Shown piece after piece: positions 6,899 through 14,442 of a stretch of 37,296 bases of DNA. The notes beneath the pieces were generated by a model, which saw only the letters and a program-made list of their open reading frames with translations, ran no database searches and was not told the DNA's origin. The stretch is from positions 1-37,296 of the forward strand of contig CABIYX010000031.1 of NCBI GenBank assembly GCA_902363045.1, in the 5' to 3' direction. This DNA is from Clostridiales bacterium (GTDB taxonomy: Bacteria; Bacillota; Clostridia; Oscillospirales; Oscillospiraceae). Both the position numbers and the translations under genes were made by a program. Each line of letters begins with the position of its first letter. The stretch's first letter is position 1.

Positions 6899-8584
6899 TC
6901 ACTTCCGCTTGGCGCGGTTGATGGCGGAAAGGATGGCCCGCAGGGGAGCCAGATTGATGTTGTGGGACAGGCCCACGCCCCAGTACTCCTTGCCGTCCCG
7001 CTGGTCCCGAAGGAGGATATAGGCCACGCCCTGGGAGTCGGAGCCGTCGGTGATGGCGTGGGAGGTGTAGTCCAGGAAGGAGAAGCGGGCCATTTTCTCC
7101 CCCTTGATGGCGTTGAAGAAGGCGTCGATGGGGCCGTTTCCTTCGCCGGAGACGTTGAAGATGGTGTCGGTGTGCTGAAGGGTACCCCGGAAGGTGACGT
7201 GGGAGTGGCCGCTGGCGTCCACACGCTCCTGGAAGGCGTGCTTGAGCAGCTTGTAGGGCTCCTTGACGTCCACATACTCCTGGTGGAAGAGCTCGTTGAT
7301 CCGCTCCGGGGTGATCTCGGTGCCCACGGCGTCGGTCTCCCGCTGGACGATGGCGCCGAACTCCGGGTGCATCTCCTTGGGCAGGTCGAAGCCGAAGCTG
7401 TGGTCCATGATATAGGCCGCGCCTCCCTTGCCCGACTGGGAGTTGATGCGGATGATGGGCTCGTACTCCCGGCCCACGTCGGCGGGGTCGATGGGCAGAT
7501 AGGGGATCTCCCAGAAATCGGAGTTGGACTCCTTCATATACTGGGTGCCCTTGTTGATGGCGTCCTGATGGCTGCCGGAGAAGGCGGTGAACACCAGCTT
7601 GCCGGCGTAGGGCTGCCGGTCGTCCACGGGCATCTTGGTGCACCGCTCAAACATCTCGCGGATCTTGTTGATGTTGGAGAAGTCCAGCTGGGGGTCCACG
7701 CCCTGGGTGTACATATTCATAGCCAGGGTCACGATGTCCACGTTTCCGGTGCGCTCACCGTTGCCGAACAGGGTGGCCTCCACCCGGTCCGCGCCGGCCA
7801 GCAGGCCCATCTCGGCGGTGGCCACGCCGCAGCCCCGGTCATTGTGGGGGTGCAGGGAGATGATCGCGCTGTCCCGGCCGGGGATCTTTTTGCAAAAATA
7901 CTCCAGCATATCGGCGAACTGGTTGGGCATACAGTTTTCCACTGTGGTGGGCAGGTTCAGAATGACCTTGTGCTCCGGGTCGGCGTGGAGGTGCTCCAGC
8001 ACCGCCTGGCAGATCTCCACCGCGTAGTCCATCTCGGTGCCCATGAAGGACTCGGGGGAGTACTCAAAGCGCAGGTTCATCCCCTCCTGAATGAGAGGCT
8101 GGGACATCTCATAGATCAGGTCGGCGGCGTCGGTGGCGATCTTGGTGATGCCGTCGGTGTCCATGTGGAACACCACCTTACGCTGGAGGGTGGAGGTGGA
8201 GTTGTAGAAGTGGAGGATGACGTTCTTGGCGCCCCGGATGGCCTCGAAGGTCTTTTTGATGAGATGCTCCCGGGCCTGGACCAGCACCTGGATGGTCACA
8301 TCGTCAGGGATGTGTCCCCCCTCGATCAGCTCCCGGCAGATCTCGTACTCCGTCTCGCTGGCGGAGGGGAAGCCGATCTCAATCTCCTTGACGCCTACAT
8401 CCACCAGAGTGTGGAAGTATTCCAGCTTCTCCTGAAGGTTCATGGGGTCCACCAGGGCCTGGTTGCCGTCCCGCAGGTCCACCGAGCACCACACAGGGGC
8501 CTTGGAGATGACCTTGTCGGGCCAGGTGCGGCCCACGATCTTCTGGGGTTGGAAGGGGATGTATTTTTTGTAGCCTGGGTTCAT
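6899..8584 (-). CDS. leuA: 2-isopropylmalate synthase
   Basis: First committed enzyme of leucine synthesis: condenses 2-oxoisovalerate with acetyl-CoA. The frame is open upstream, but the start is taken at ATG 8584 (MNPGYKKYIPF) because AGGAGG lies 8 bases before it and homologues begin there. This gives 561 residues, the length of the long type-2 LeuA form. The HMGL-like TIM barrel carries the metal-binding DLRDGNQALVDP near residues 37-48 and the HPHNDRGCG motif at about 246-254. The barrel includes NGERTGN. The C-terminal third is the LeuA regulatory dimer domain that binds leucine for feedback inhibition. It is single in its transcript and controlled by a T-box leader, so both tRNA-level and allosteric control by leucine are expected. 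Confidence 0.97.
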   Translation of the reverse strand: MNPGYKKYIPFQPQKIVGRTWPDKVISKAPVWCSVDLRDGNQALVDPMNLQEKLEYFHTLVDVGVKEIEIGFPSASETEYEICRELIEGGHIPDDVTIQVLVQAREHLIKKTFEAIRGAKNVILHFYNSTSTLQRKVVFHMDTDGITKIATDAADLIYEMSQPLIQEGMNLRFEYSPESFMGTEMDYAVEICQAVLEHLHADPEHKVILNLPTTVENCMPNQFADMLEYFCKKIPGRDSAIISLHPHNDRGCGVATAEMGLLAGADRVEATLFGNGERTGNVDIVTLAMNMYTQGVDPQLDFSNINKIREMFERCTKMPVDDRQPYAGKLVFTAFSGSHQDAINKGTQYMKESNSDFWEIPYLPIDPADVGREYEPIIRINSQSGKGGAAYIMDHSFGFDLPKEMHPEFGAIVQRETDAVGTEITPERINELFHQEYVDVKEPYKLLKHAFQERVDASGHSHVTFRGTLQHTDTIFNVSGEGNGPIDAFFNAIKGEKMARFSFLDYTSHAITDGSDSQGVAYILLRDQRDGKEYWGVGLSHNINLAPLRAILSAINRAKRK

Positions 8585-8654
8585 GGTCGTTGTCCTCCTA
8601 AAATGACTTGCTCCGCCGGGGTTGGCGGCGGGCCGGATCGAATCAGGGGAATAG

Positions 8655-8688
8655 AAAAACGCCCCTGACTTTCTCAAGTCAGGGGCGT
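8655..8688 (-). terminator. T-box terminator hairpin
   Basis: On the minus strand CGCCCCUGACUU pairs perfectly with AAGUCAGGGGCG over a GAGA loop, a 12 bp stem, followed by UUUUU. It lies about 70 bases before the leuA start and is the off-state element of the T-box. Confidence 0.9.
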
Positions 8689-8921
8689 GAAGCGTTCACG
8701 CGGTACCACCCTGGTTCGGCCGCCGGTCACCCGGACAGCCCTCATAGCCTCCAACAAGGCCGCGACCGGTAACGGGGCCAGACGTCCTGACCTACTGTTT
8801 GCCTTCGGCCAGGCAGCTCGGGGACCAGTTATCCACAGGGAGGCCGCACGCCGGTTCGCACCAACCACCGGCTCTCTGAGAGGGACTCAGCCTGTCTTTT
8901 TTCCCGTCGTCGCTTTTGTTG
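8655..8921 (-). promoter_or_regulatory. T-box leader of leuA
   Basis: On the minus strand the hallmark T-box AGGGUGGUACCGCG is at about 8713-8699, followed by a terminator. Upstream, AGAGAGCCGG and the GGUUGGUGCGAACC region (about 8883-8851) fit the stem I distal loop that stacks on the tRNA elbow. GGGA/UCCC and ACAGG/CCUGU can form the stem I helices around a putative specifier loop GGAUAACUGG near 8834-8825. A CUG leucine codon in it is a plausible specifier, given the leuA target, though the assignment is tentative. Uncharged tRNA-Leu would stabilise the antiterminator and turn leuA on. Confidence 0.85.
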
Positions 8922-8927
8922 GTTGCT

Positions 8928-8956
8928 ATTGTAGCGGAGAAGCCCGGGTTTGTCAA
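8928..8956 (-). promoter_or_regulatory. Promoter of leuA T-box transcript
   Basis: TTGACA (8956-8951), 17-base spacer, TACAAT (8933-8928) on the minus strand. One mismatch from full consensus. Start predicted near 8921, placing the T-box at the 5' end of the transcript. Confidence 0.85.
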
Positions 8957-8981
8957 GCGGAAATTTGCCTGGGGCTCCGGT

Positions 8982-9815
8982 TCAGTTCTGTGGGGAGCGG
9001 GGGATCAGGTGAACGTCCAGCTGGCTGTACGGCATCTCCACACCGTGGCGGGCGAAGGCGGGGCGGATGGCCTCCAGCAGGCGGTAGTACACGTCCCAGT
9101 AGTCCCCGGAGGAGGTCCAGGCCCGCAGGAGGTAGTCGATGCCGCTTGCGCCATAGCCCGACAGGCGGATCTCCGGCGCGGGGTCGGGGAGGATCTGGGG
9201 AAACTGGGCGACGGCCTCGCTCAGGGCGGCCTTGACCGCCTCCGTGGGGGCGTCATAGGAGGCGGAGACCGTGATCTCCATCCTCCGGCGGCCCAGCCGG
9301 GTGTAGTTGATGATGGTGGCGGAGGAGAGCTGGCTGTTGGGGATGTAGATCTCCTTGTTTTCCACGGTGACCAGCGTGGTATAGGCCAGTCCCACCAGGG
9401 ATACCGTTCCGGATACGGAGCCGATCTCCACATAGTCCCCCACAGTGAAGGGCTTGGAGGCCAGCAGAGTGATCCCGCCCGCTAGGTTGGACAGGGTGTT
9501 CTGAAGGGCCAGGGAGACGGCCAGACCGGCCACGCTGAGCAGGGCGATGATGGAGGTCATCTCCACGCCCACAGAGCCCAGCACCACCAGGATGAGCACC
9601 AGCCAGAGCAGCACCGACAGGGCGGAGCGGAGATAGCGCTGGATGGGGGCCAGAGAGGCGCTGCGCAGCAGCAGGCGGTCCACCGTCCGCAGCAGCAGCT
9701 TATTGAAAATGATCCCGGCCAGCAGGATGAGCATGGCCCGGAGCAGGATCTCCCAGGACAGGGAGCTCCAGTTCAGGCCGCCGGTGACCTGGGACAAAAT
9801 GGCGTCGATGGACAT
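8982..9815 (-). CDS. mscS: MscS-family mechanosensitive channel
   Basis: Small-conductance mechanosensitive channel that opens when turgor stretches the membrane and releases solutes on osmotic downshift. The 277-residue protein has three predicted membrane helices in the first 130 residues. The pore-lining third helix is recognisable from the small-residue pattern GLAVSLALQNTLSNLAGG (about residues 97-114). It is followed by the beta domain with FTVGDYVEI and GTVSLVGLAYT, then the cytoplasmic alpha/beta cage. Length matches short MscS. Start ATG has AAAGGAG about 7 bases upstream. It lies downstream of the mntR-like gene, with a hairpin between, and ends just before the leuA promoter. Confidence 0.93.
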   Translation of the reverse strand: MSIDAILSQVTGGLNWSSLSWEILLRAMLILLAGIIFNKLLLRTVDRLLLRSASLAPIQRYLRSALSVLLWLVLILVVLGSVGVEMTSIIALLSVAGLAVSLALQNTLSNLAGGITLLASKPFTVGDYVEIGSVSGTVSLVGLAYTTLVTVENKEIYIPNSQLSSATIINYTRLGRRRMEITVSASYDAPTEAVKAALSEAVAQFPQILPDPAPEIRLSGYGASGIDYLLRAWTSSGDYWDVYYRLLEAIRPAFARHGVEMPYSQLDVHLIPRSPQN

Positions 9816-9850
9816 GGGGGATCTCCTTTCTTGTCACAACAGATGGGCAG

Positions 9851-9883
9851 AAGAAGGGCGGGGCCGCTGAGACGGCTCCGCCC
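9851..9883 (-). terminator. Hairpin between regulator and mscS
   Basis: On the minus strand GGGCGGAGCCG pairs with CGGCCCCGCCC (11 bp, one G-T pair) with a TCTCAG loop, followed by TTCTTCTG. Probable terminator of the metalloregulator gene. Confidence 0.5.
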
Positions 9884-9923
9884 GCAGTGGGCGCGGACGC
9901 CGGAACAGGCGGCCGTGCCGTGG

Positions 9924-10295
9924 CTATGTGTCCATTTGAATGGCGTGGCGCTTGAGACAGGCGAAGGTTTCAGCGCTCATATCGTGCTCCATACGGCAGG
10001 CGTCCGCGGCGGCGACCTCAGGGGAGACGCCCAGCCGGATCAGCCAGTCGGTGAGCAGCTGGTGGCGCTCATAGACCCGCTGGGCGTTTTTCTCGCCCTC
10101 CGGGGTCAGCTCCAGCCGGCCGTCCTTCTCCATGGTGAGGTAGCCGCTGGCCTTCAAAATAGAGACCGCGCGGCTGACCGAGGGCTTGGAGAAGCCCAGA
10201 TACTGGGCCACGTCGATGGAACGGACGATCCCATGCTCCTGCCGGAGCACCAGGATCGCCTCCAGATAGTCCTCGCCGGATTCGTGGAGGGCCAT
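9924..10295 (-). CDS. DtxR/MntR-family metal-dependent repressor
   Basis: A 123-residue iron- or manganese-responsive regulator. Residues 1-60 form the winged helix (SGEDYLEAILVL, then the recognition region GFSKPSVSRAVSILKASGYL) and residues 65-123 the metal-binding and dimerisation domain with ERHQLLTDWLIRLGV and ACRMEHDMS. The E-x-C-R-x-E-H-like cluster (residues A/C-R-M-E-H) is the expected ligand region. The cysteine in DACRMEHD resembles both DtxR and MntR, so the metal is uncertain. It lacks the SH3-like third domain, as in MntR. A clear sigma-A promoter precedes it. No manganese or iron transporter is adjacent, so its targets are presumably elsewhere. Confidence 0.9.
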   Translation of the reverse strand: MALHESGEDYLEAILVLRQEHGIVRSIDVAQYLGFSKPSVSRAVSILKASGYLTMEKDGRLELTPEGEKNAQRVYERHQLLTDWLIRLGVSPEVAAADACRMEHDMSAETFACLKRHAIQMDT

Positions 10296-10331
10296 TCTGT
10301 CACGCTCCTTTTCCTAAGTAATAGCAGTCCC

Positions 10332-10360
10332 ATTGTAGCATACCGGAGCGGGACTTTCAA
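10332..10360 (-). promoter_or_regulatory. Promoter of metalloregulator gene
   Basis: TTGAAA (10360-10355), 17-base spacer ending in TATGC (extended -10), TACAAT (10337-10332), all on the minus strand. About 36 bases before the ATG. Confidence 0.75.
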
Positions 10361-10379
10361 CCGGAAGCGCGGAGCCGGC

Positions 10380-11279
10380 TCAGGGACGGGGAGAGGCGCT
10401 CCGGCGGAGAAAGGCAAACTTCGTCTCAGAGCACAGCACCGCAATGAAGATCAGCCCGAAGCCCGCCAGCAGCCGGGGGGTGACGGGGTCGCCATAGAAC
10501 AGCACGGAGAATAGCACCCCGAATACTGACTCCAGGGACAGGATCACCGAGGCGGAGGAGGGGTCGGACCACACCTGGCCCACGTTCTGGCAGAGCAGAG
10601 CGACAGTGGTGGACACCACACACAGGTAAGCCAGGGGCCAGAACACGCCGGGCTGGGAGAGGGCCTGGGCGGGGAAGGGCTGGAGGAGCAGGCCGCCAAT
10701 GACCGCCAGCAGGGCTGTGAAGGCGAACTGGAGGGTGGTCAGCAGATAGATGTCCCGCTGGTCGGAGAGCTTGTTGACCGCCACGATGTGCAGGGCGTAG
10801 AACAGGGCGCTGCCCAGGCTGAGCAGGTCGCCCCAGGTGATGGTGAGAGAGCCGCTGAGGGAGACTAGGCCCACGCCGGTGATGCACAGAAAGGCGGCCA
10901 GCAGATGGAAGCGGTCGGGCCGCTGGCGGGAGACCGCCCAGTGGAGAAAGGGGACCAGCACGCAGTAGGTGGCGGTGAGAAAGGCGTTTTTGGAGGGGGT
11001 GGTCCCCACCAGGCCGAAGGTCTGCACCGCATAGGCGGCAAAGAGCAGGGAGCCCAGCACCGCCCCCCGCCACACATAGTCGGGGGTGAAACGGGTGCGC
11101 CACTTCCTGCCGCAGAGCAGGCCCACCAGGACGGCGCCGGTGGTGAAGCGGAAGGTGAGCAGCCACAGCACCGGGACCGCGTCTAGGGTGTTCTTCATAA
11201 TGAAGAAGGAGGTGCCCCAAATAAAGGCGGCCGAAAACAGAAGCGGCTTGGCCAGCCGGCGCATCAAGACAGGATCCAT
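10380..11279 (-). CDS. EamA/DMT-family transporter
   Basis: A 299-residue integral membrane protein with about ten hydrophobic helices arranged as two EamA repeats, typical of the drug/metabolite transporter superfamily. The first repeat contains FIWGTSFFIMKNTLDAVPVLW near residues 19-39, and the second holds GDLLSLGSALFYALHIV and ends with SLESVFGVLFSVLFYGDPVTPR. These carriers usually export amino acids or small metabolites; the substrate cannot be inferred. The ATG at 11279 has AGGAGCT about 9 bases upstream. The gene is divergent from mpg and points toward the metalloregulator, with a 84-base gap. Confidence 0.93.
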   Translation of the reverse strand: MDPVLMRRLAKPLLFSAAFIWGTSFFIMKNTLDAVPVLWLLTFRFTTGAVLVGLLCGRKWRTRFTPDYVWRGAVLGSLLFAAYAVQTFGLVGTTPSKNAFLTATYCVLVPFLHWAVSRQRPDRFHLLAAFLCITGVGLVSLSGSLTITWGDLLSLGSALFYALHIVAVNKLSDQRDIYLLTTLQFAFTALLAVIGGLLLQPFPAQALSQPGVFWPLAYLCVVSTTVALLCQNVGQVWSDPSSASVILSLESVFGVLFSVLFYGDPVTPRLLAGFGLIFIAVLCSETKFAFLRRSASPRP

Positions 11280-11341
11280 GGTTGTTCAGCTCCTATGTTC
11301 GATCAAGGGCCGCCCTCCGGCGGCGTACCCGGCCGCGCGGA

Positions 11342-11370
11342 TTGCGCCGGGAGGGAATGTGCGGTATGAT
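11342..11370 (+). promoter_or_regulatory. Probable promoter of mpg
   Basis: TTGCGC, 17-base spacer, TATGAT (11365-11370). The -10 lies within a small palindrome CGGTATGATACCG, so a regulator could act here. The intergenic space to the divergent EamA gene also holds a GCCGCC/GGCGGC hairpin near 11309-11324. Confidence 0.45.
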
Positions 11371-11437
11371 ACCGGTGGCTCCGGTCCGGCCGAGCCCGGG
11401 GGAGAGGAGCACACGATCAGAGAGGGGGGGAGGGGCC

Positions 11438-12058
11438 ATGCGGCCGCTGCCCAGAAGCTTTTATGACCGGGATACCCTGACGGTGGCCCGGGACCTGTTG
11501 GGACAGTACCTGGTCCGGGAGACCGGACAGGGGAGGCTGGTGTGCCGCATCACGGAGACGGAGGCGTACATTGGCCGGATGGACAAGGCGTGCCACGCCT
11601 ATCAGTACAAGCGGACCGCCCGGACGGAGACTCTGTTCGCCCGCCCCGGGACCGCTTATCTCTATTTGATCTATGGGATGTACCACTGCCTCAATGTGGT
11701 CACTGAGGCGGAGGGGGAGCCCTGCGCGGTGTTGATCCGGGGGGCGGTCCCTGTGGAAAACAGGGATATTATAGCAGAAAACCGCTTTGGCCGCAAGGAG
11801 AAAGAACTGACCGCCGCCCAGCGCCGGAATTTTCTCAACGGGCCGGGCAAGTTGTGCCGGGGGCTGGCCCTCACCCGGGCGGAGAACGGTCTGGATCTGC
11901 TGGAGCCGCCTCTCTGCATCTGCCCAGGACCGGGACCCGCGCCGGAGCGGATCCATACCGGGCCCAGGATCGGGATCGACTATGCCCAGGAGGCGGCGGA
12001 GTTTCCATGGCGCTTCTGGTTCCAGCCGGAGGAGGGGGAGGACCATGCTGTTTTTTGA
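11438..12058 (+). CDS. mpg: DNA-3-methyladenine glycosylase
   Basis: Base-excision repair enzyme of the AAG/Mpg family that removes alkylated and deaminated purines by flipping them into an active-site pocket. The open frame extends further 5', but ATG 11438 (MRPLPRSFYDRDT) follows a GAGGGGGGAGGGG ribosome binding site and matches the family start. Product 206 residues, normal length. Visible motifs are ARDLLGQYLVRE (about 16-27), the catalytic RITETEAYIG with the general-base glutamate, HAYQYKRTARTETLFARPGTAYLYLIYGMYHCLNVV, and GPGKLCRGLAL. It overlaps the next gene by 14 bases, so both are cotranslated. No alkylation-response operator is seen. Confidence 0.95.
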   Translation: MRPLPRSFYDRDTLTVARDLLGQYLVRETGQGRLVCRITETEAYIGRMDKACHAYQYKRTARTETLFARPGTAYLYLIYGMYHCLNVVTEAEGEPCAVLIRGAVPVENRDIIAENRFGRKEKELTAAQRRNFLNGPGKLCRGLALTRAENGLDLLEPPLCICPGPGPAPERIHTGPRIGIDYAQEAAEFPWRFWFQPEEGEDHAVF

Positions 12059-12707
12059 TCTGGACGGGACCCTGCTGGACTCCAACGGGATCTGGCTGGA
12101 CATCGACGCTGCGTTTCTGGGGGAGCACGGGATCGCCCCGGTGCCGGAGGACTATACGGAGTATGTGACCCACCACAGTCCGCTGGACGCGGCCCGGTAC
12201 ACCCGGACGCGCTTCCACCTTTCAGAGACGGCGGAGGAGATCCGTCAGGCGTGGCTCCGGATGGCCAAGGCCGCCTACGCCGGGCAGCTGGAGCTGAAGC
12301 CTGGGGCGCGGGCCCTGCTGGAGCGCTGCCGGAGGCGGGGGTGGAGGATGGCGGTGCTCACCTCCTGTATGCCGGAGCTGTGCCGGGCGGCGCTGGAGCA
12401 CCACGGGATCGCGGACTGGTTCCAGGGGGTGGTCACCACCCAGGAGACAGGGCTGGAGAAGCGGGACCCGGCGCTGTACCGTCAGGCGGCGGCGCGGTGG
12501 GGCGTCCCGCCGGAGGACTGCGTCCTGTTTGAGGATTCGCCCGGTTACTGCGCCGCGGCGGGGGAGGCGGGCTTCTATGTGGCGGGAGTGCGGGACCCCC
12601 TGTATGCCGGACGGGAGGAGGAACTGCGCCGCCTGTGCGGCAGCTGGGTGGACAGTCTGGAGCAGCTTCCGCCGGAGCTGGAGGCGCGCTTGTTTTCCGG
12701 GAGGTAA
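12045..12707 (+). CDS. HAD-superfamily hydrolase
   Basis: A 220-residue haloacid-dehalogenase-type phosphatase or phosphomutase. Motif I FFDLDGTLLDS (nucleophile aspartate at residue 5) is at the very N-terminus, a helical cap follows (about residues 15-80), motif II is the TS of AVLTSCMPE, motif III the lysine in EKRDPALY, and motif IV VLFEDSPGYCAAA. This pattern fits the beta-phosphoglucomutase/phosphoglycolate phosphatase subgroup, with unknown substrate. The ATG at 12045 has GGAGGGGGAGG upstream and lies inside the end of mpg, so translation is coupled. The longer open frame upstream is not used. A perfect 16 bp hairpin follows. Confidence 0.92.
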   Translation: MLFFDLDGTLLDSNGIWLDIDAAFLGEHGIAPVPEDYTEYVTHHSPLDAARYTRTRFHLSETAEEIRQAWLRMAKAAYAGQLELKPGARALLERCRRRGWRMAVLTSCMPELCRAALEHHGIADWFQGVVTTQETGLEKRDPALYRQAAARWGVPPEDCVLFEDSPGYCAAAGEAGFYVAGVRDPLYAGREEELRRLCGSWVDSLEQLPPELEARLFSGR

Positions 12708-12712
12708 AAGGG

Positions 12713-12748
12713 CCGGGGAGGGAAGCTCAAATGAGCTTCCCTCCCCGG
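12713..12748. terminator. 16 bp perfect hairpin between convergent genes
   Basis: CCGGGGAGGGAAGCTC pairs without mismatch with GAGCTTCCCTCCCCGG around an AAAT loop. It lies between the plus-strand HAD gene and the minus-strand DUF4830 gene. On the minus strand it is followed by CCCTTTTACC. On the plus strand no T run follows, so it is best as a terminator for the minus gene, or for both. Confidence 0.65.
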
Positions 12749-12792
12749 CTCAGTCCGTTGAAAAAAGGGTAAAATACGTCCAAACGCTTCGC

Positions 12793-13296
12793 CTACGATG
12801 TGCTTTGCGTGTCAGAGGAGAGATCGATCAGGCCGTGGACGAAGCCGTCCATACGCGGAGAGAGGACCTCGCCGCCCACCACAGTGGTCCGGTAGAGCAT
12901 CAGATTGGCCTGTACGCCGGACTCTCCGGTGGGGTAGTTGGTGACCTCATAGGTATAGCGCCGGATCCGCCGGCCGGCATACCGCTCCAAATCAAAGCCC
13001 TGGGCGGCCTGGAGCGCCAGATAGCGGCGGTAGCTCTCATCCATCTCCTCCGGGATGCGGATCTCCTCCACAGCCAGCGGCTCCTCTGTGACCTGCCAGC
13101 CGCAGCCGTTGAGATAGGCGACCCGGTCCGCGTTGGTTCGGATCCCCTTGGAGCTGGGAATATCGGCGGGGGCCGCCGCCGCCCGGCAGCCGGCGGGGAC
13201 CAGGTTCAGCACCAGGGCGGCGCAGCACAGCAGCGCGGCGGCGGCCGCGCCGAAGGCCAGCTTCCGCCTGGGCAGCTTGGCAGTGACGATCAACAC
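12793..13296 (-). CDS. Secreted DUF4830-like protein
   Basis: A 167-residue protein beginning with a basic segment and one hydrophobic helix (about residues 13-36), so exported or membrane-anchored. The remainder resembles the DUF4830 family of Clostridia, recalled by the patterns RVAYLNGCGWQV (58-69), IRIPEE, LQAAQGFDLERYAG and RYTYEVTNYP. The region ends with ...GGEVLSPRMDGFVHGL. The cysteine near 37 follows the helix but is not in a good lipobox. No function is known for this domain, and no enzymatic motif is visible. Start is GTG 13296, chosen because AAGGAG lies 9 bases upstream. It is alone on its strand between the HAD gene and the rsuA-like gene. Confidence 0.8.
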   Translation of the reverse strand: MLIVTAKLPRRKLAFGAAAAALLCCAALVLNLVPAGCRAAAAPADIPSSKGIRTNADRVAYLNGCGWQVTEEPLAVEEIRIPEEMDESYRRYLALQAAQGFDLERYAGRRIRRYTYEVTNYPTGESGVQANLMLYRTTVVGGEVLSPRMDGFVHGLIDLSSDTQSTS

Positions 13297-13408
13297 AGGG
13301 CATTTCTCCTTCCCATCCTGGCTGTTCCATCTCTATGCGGGCTGGGACAGGGATATACCTGGGGGAAACAGGCGGCGGGAAAGGAGAAAAGTGCGGCACA
13401 AAAAAGTG

Positions 13409-13437
13409 TTGAACTTGCCCGGAGTTTTTGGTACAAT
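13409..13437 (+). promoter_or_regulatory. Promoter of pseudouridine synthase gene
   Basis: TTGAAC (13409-13414), 17-base spacer, TACAAT (13432-13437). About 60 bases before the chosen GTG. Confidence 0.75.
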
Positions 13438-13500
13438 AAAAAAATGTGCGAAAAAGCCGGGTGAAGATTGGAAGCGCCCGGAGGAGAGGAGCTGAGCGGG

Positions 13501-14217
13501 GTGGCCCTGGAACGTCTTGATAAGCTGCTGGCCTCCACGGGGCGCTGGTCCCGGAAGGAGGTCAAGGACCTGATCCGGCAGGGCAGGGTCCTGTCCGGCG
13601 GCCATCCCGCGCTCCGTCCGGAGGAGAAGTGGGACCCGGAGGAGGCCGAGCTGACGGTGGACGGCCAGCGGGTGGACTGCGCCCCCTTCGTCTACCTCAT
13701 GCTCCACAAGCCGGCGGGCCTGCTGTCCGCCACGGAGGACCGGGACCAACGGACGGTGCTGGACCTGCTTCCGGAGCATCTGCGCCGCCGGGGCCTGTTC
13801 CCTGTGGGGCGTTTGGACAAGGACACCGAGGGGCTGCTCCTCCTCACGGACAACGGCCCGCTGGGGCACGCGCTGCTCTCGCCCAAGCGCCATGTGGATA
13901 AGGTATATCTGGCCCATGTGGACGGCGTGGTGGATCAGAGCGACATAGAGGCCCTGGCCCGGGGCATGGTGCTGGGAGACGGACTGCACTGTCTGCCCGC
14001 CGGGCTGGAGCCTCTGGGGGACGGACGGGCCTGTCTGGTCACTCTGCGGGAGGGAAAATACCATCAGGTGAAGCGGATGATGGCTGCCCGGGGAAAGCCG
14101 GTGACCTATCTCAAACGGCTCTCCATGGGTCCGCTGCGGCTGGACGAGGGGCTCGCTCCGGGAGAGTGGCGTCCCCTTACCCGTGAGGAAGTGATGGCTC
14201 TGAGCAGGTTTGGGTAA
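13501..14217 (+). CDS. RsuA-family 16S rRNA pseudouridine synthase
   Basis: Isomerises a specific uridine in rRNA, in the RsuA/RluB/RluE/RluF family. Residues 1-60 form an S4 RNA-binding domain (LERLDKLLASTGRWSRKE). The catalytic domain contains VYLMLHKPAGLLSATED, then VGRLDKDTEGLLLLT near residues 104-118, whose aspartate (GRLDKDT) is the nucleophile, and REGKYHQVKRM. Length is 238 residues. I chose GTG 13501 because GGAGGAGAGGAG lies upstream at a good distance; a TTG at 13468 would add 11 residues with a poor site. Single-gene unit with its own promoter. Which rRNA position it modifies is not decidable here. Confidence 0.93.
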   Translation: MALERLDKLLASTGRWSRKEVKDLIRQGRVLSGGHPALRPEEKWDPEEAELTVDGQRVDCAPFVYLMLHKPAGLLSATEDRDQRTVLDLLPEHLRRRGLFPVGRLDKDTEGLLLLTDNGPLGHALLSPKRHVDKVYLAHVDGVVDQSDIEALARGMVLGDGLHCLPAGLEPLGDGRACLVTLREGKYHQVKRMMAARGKPVTYLKRLSMGPLRLDEGLAPGEWRPLTREEVMALSRFG

Positions 14218-14267
14218 GAAATGGCTCTGGATTTGGGCGTTTTCCACAAAAAAATTCAAAAACCCTC

Positions 14268-14297
14268 TTGCCAAACCGGAGGGAGACCCGTTATAAT
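14268..14297 (+). promoter_or_regulatory. Promoter of CdaR-like regulator
   Basis: TTGCCA (14268-14273), 18-base spacer, TATAAT (14292-14297). The resulting leader of about 140 bases contains a 16-codon frame at 14361-14411 with its own GGGAGAG site. Confidence 0.7.
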
Positions 14298-14442
14298 GTC
14301 AATAGCGTATTGCGTGCCGCCGGACGGACGCGCCTGAATGGGACCGTTCGGGAGAGAAGCATGAGAGACCGGGGCGGCGCCCTGCACGATAAGCAGAAAC
14401 CGTGGATTTAAGAAGTGAGAAATAACTTGGGAGGGATCAAAC

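Noticed and set aside
6962..8668. Long open frame antisense to leuA
   Set aside because: Composition bias only; leuA is complete on the other strand and no ribosome binding site precedes the antisense frame.
8674..8868. Short minus-strand frame inside the leuA leader
   Set aside because: Lies entirely within the T-box structure and has no ribosome binding site.
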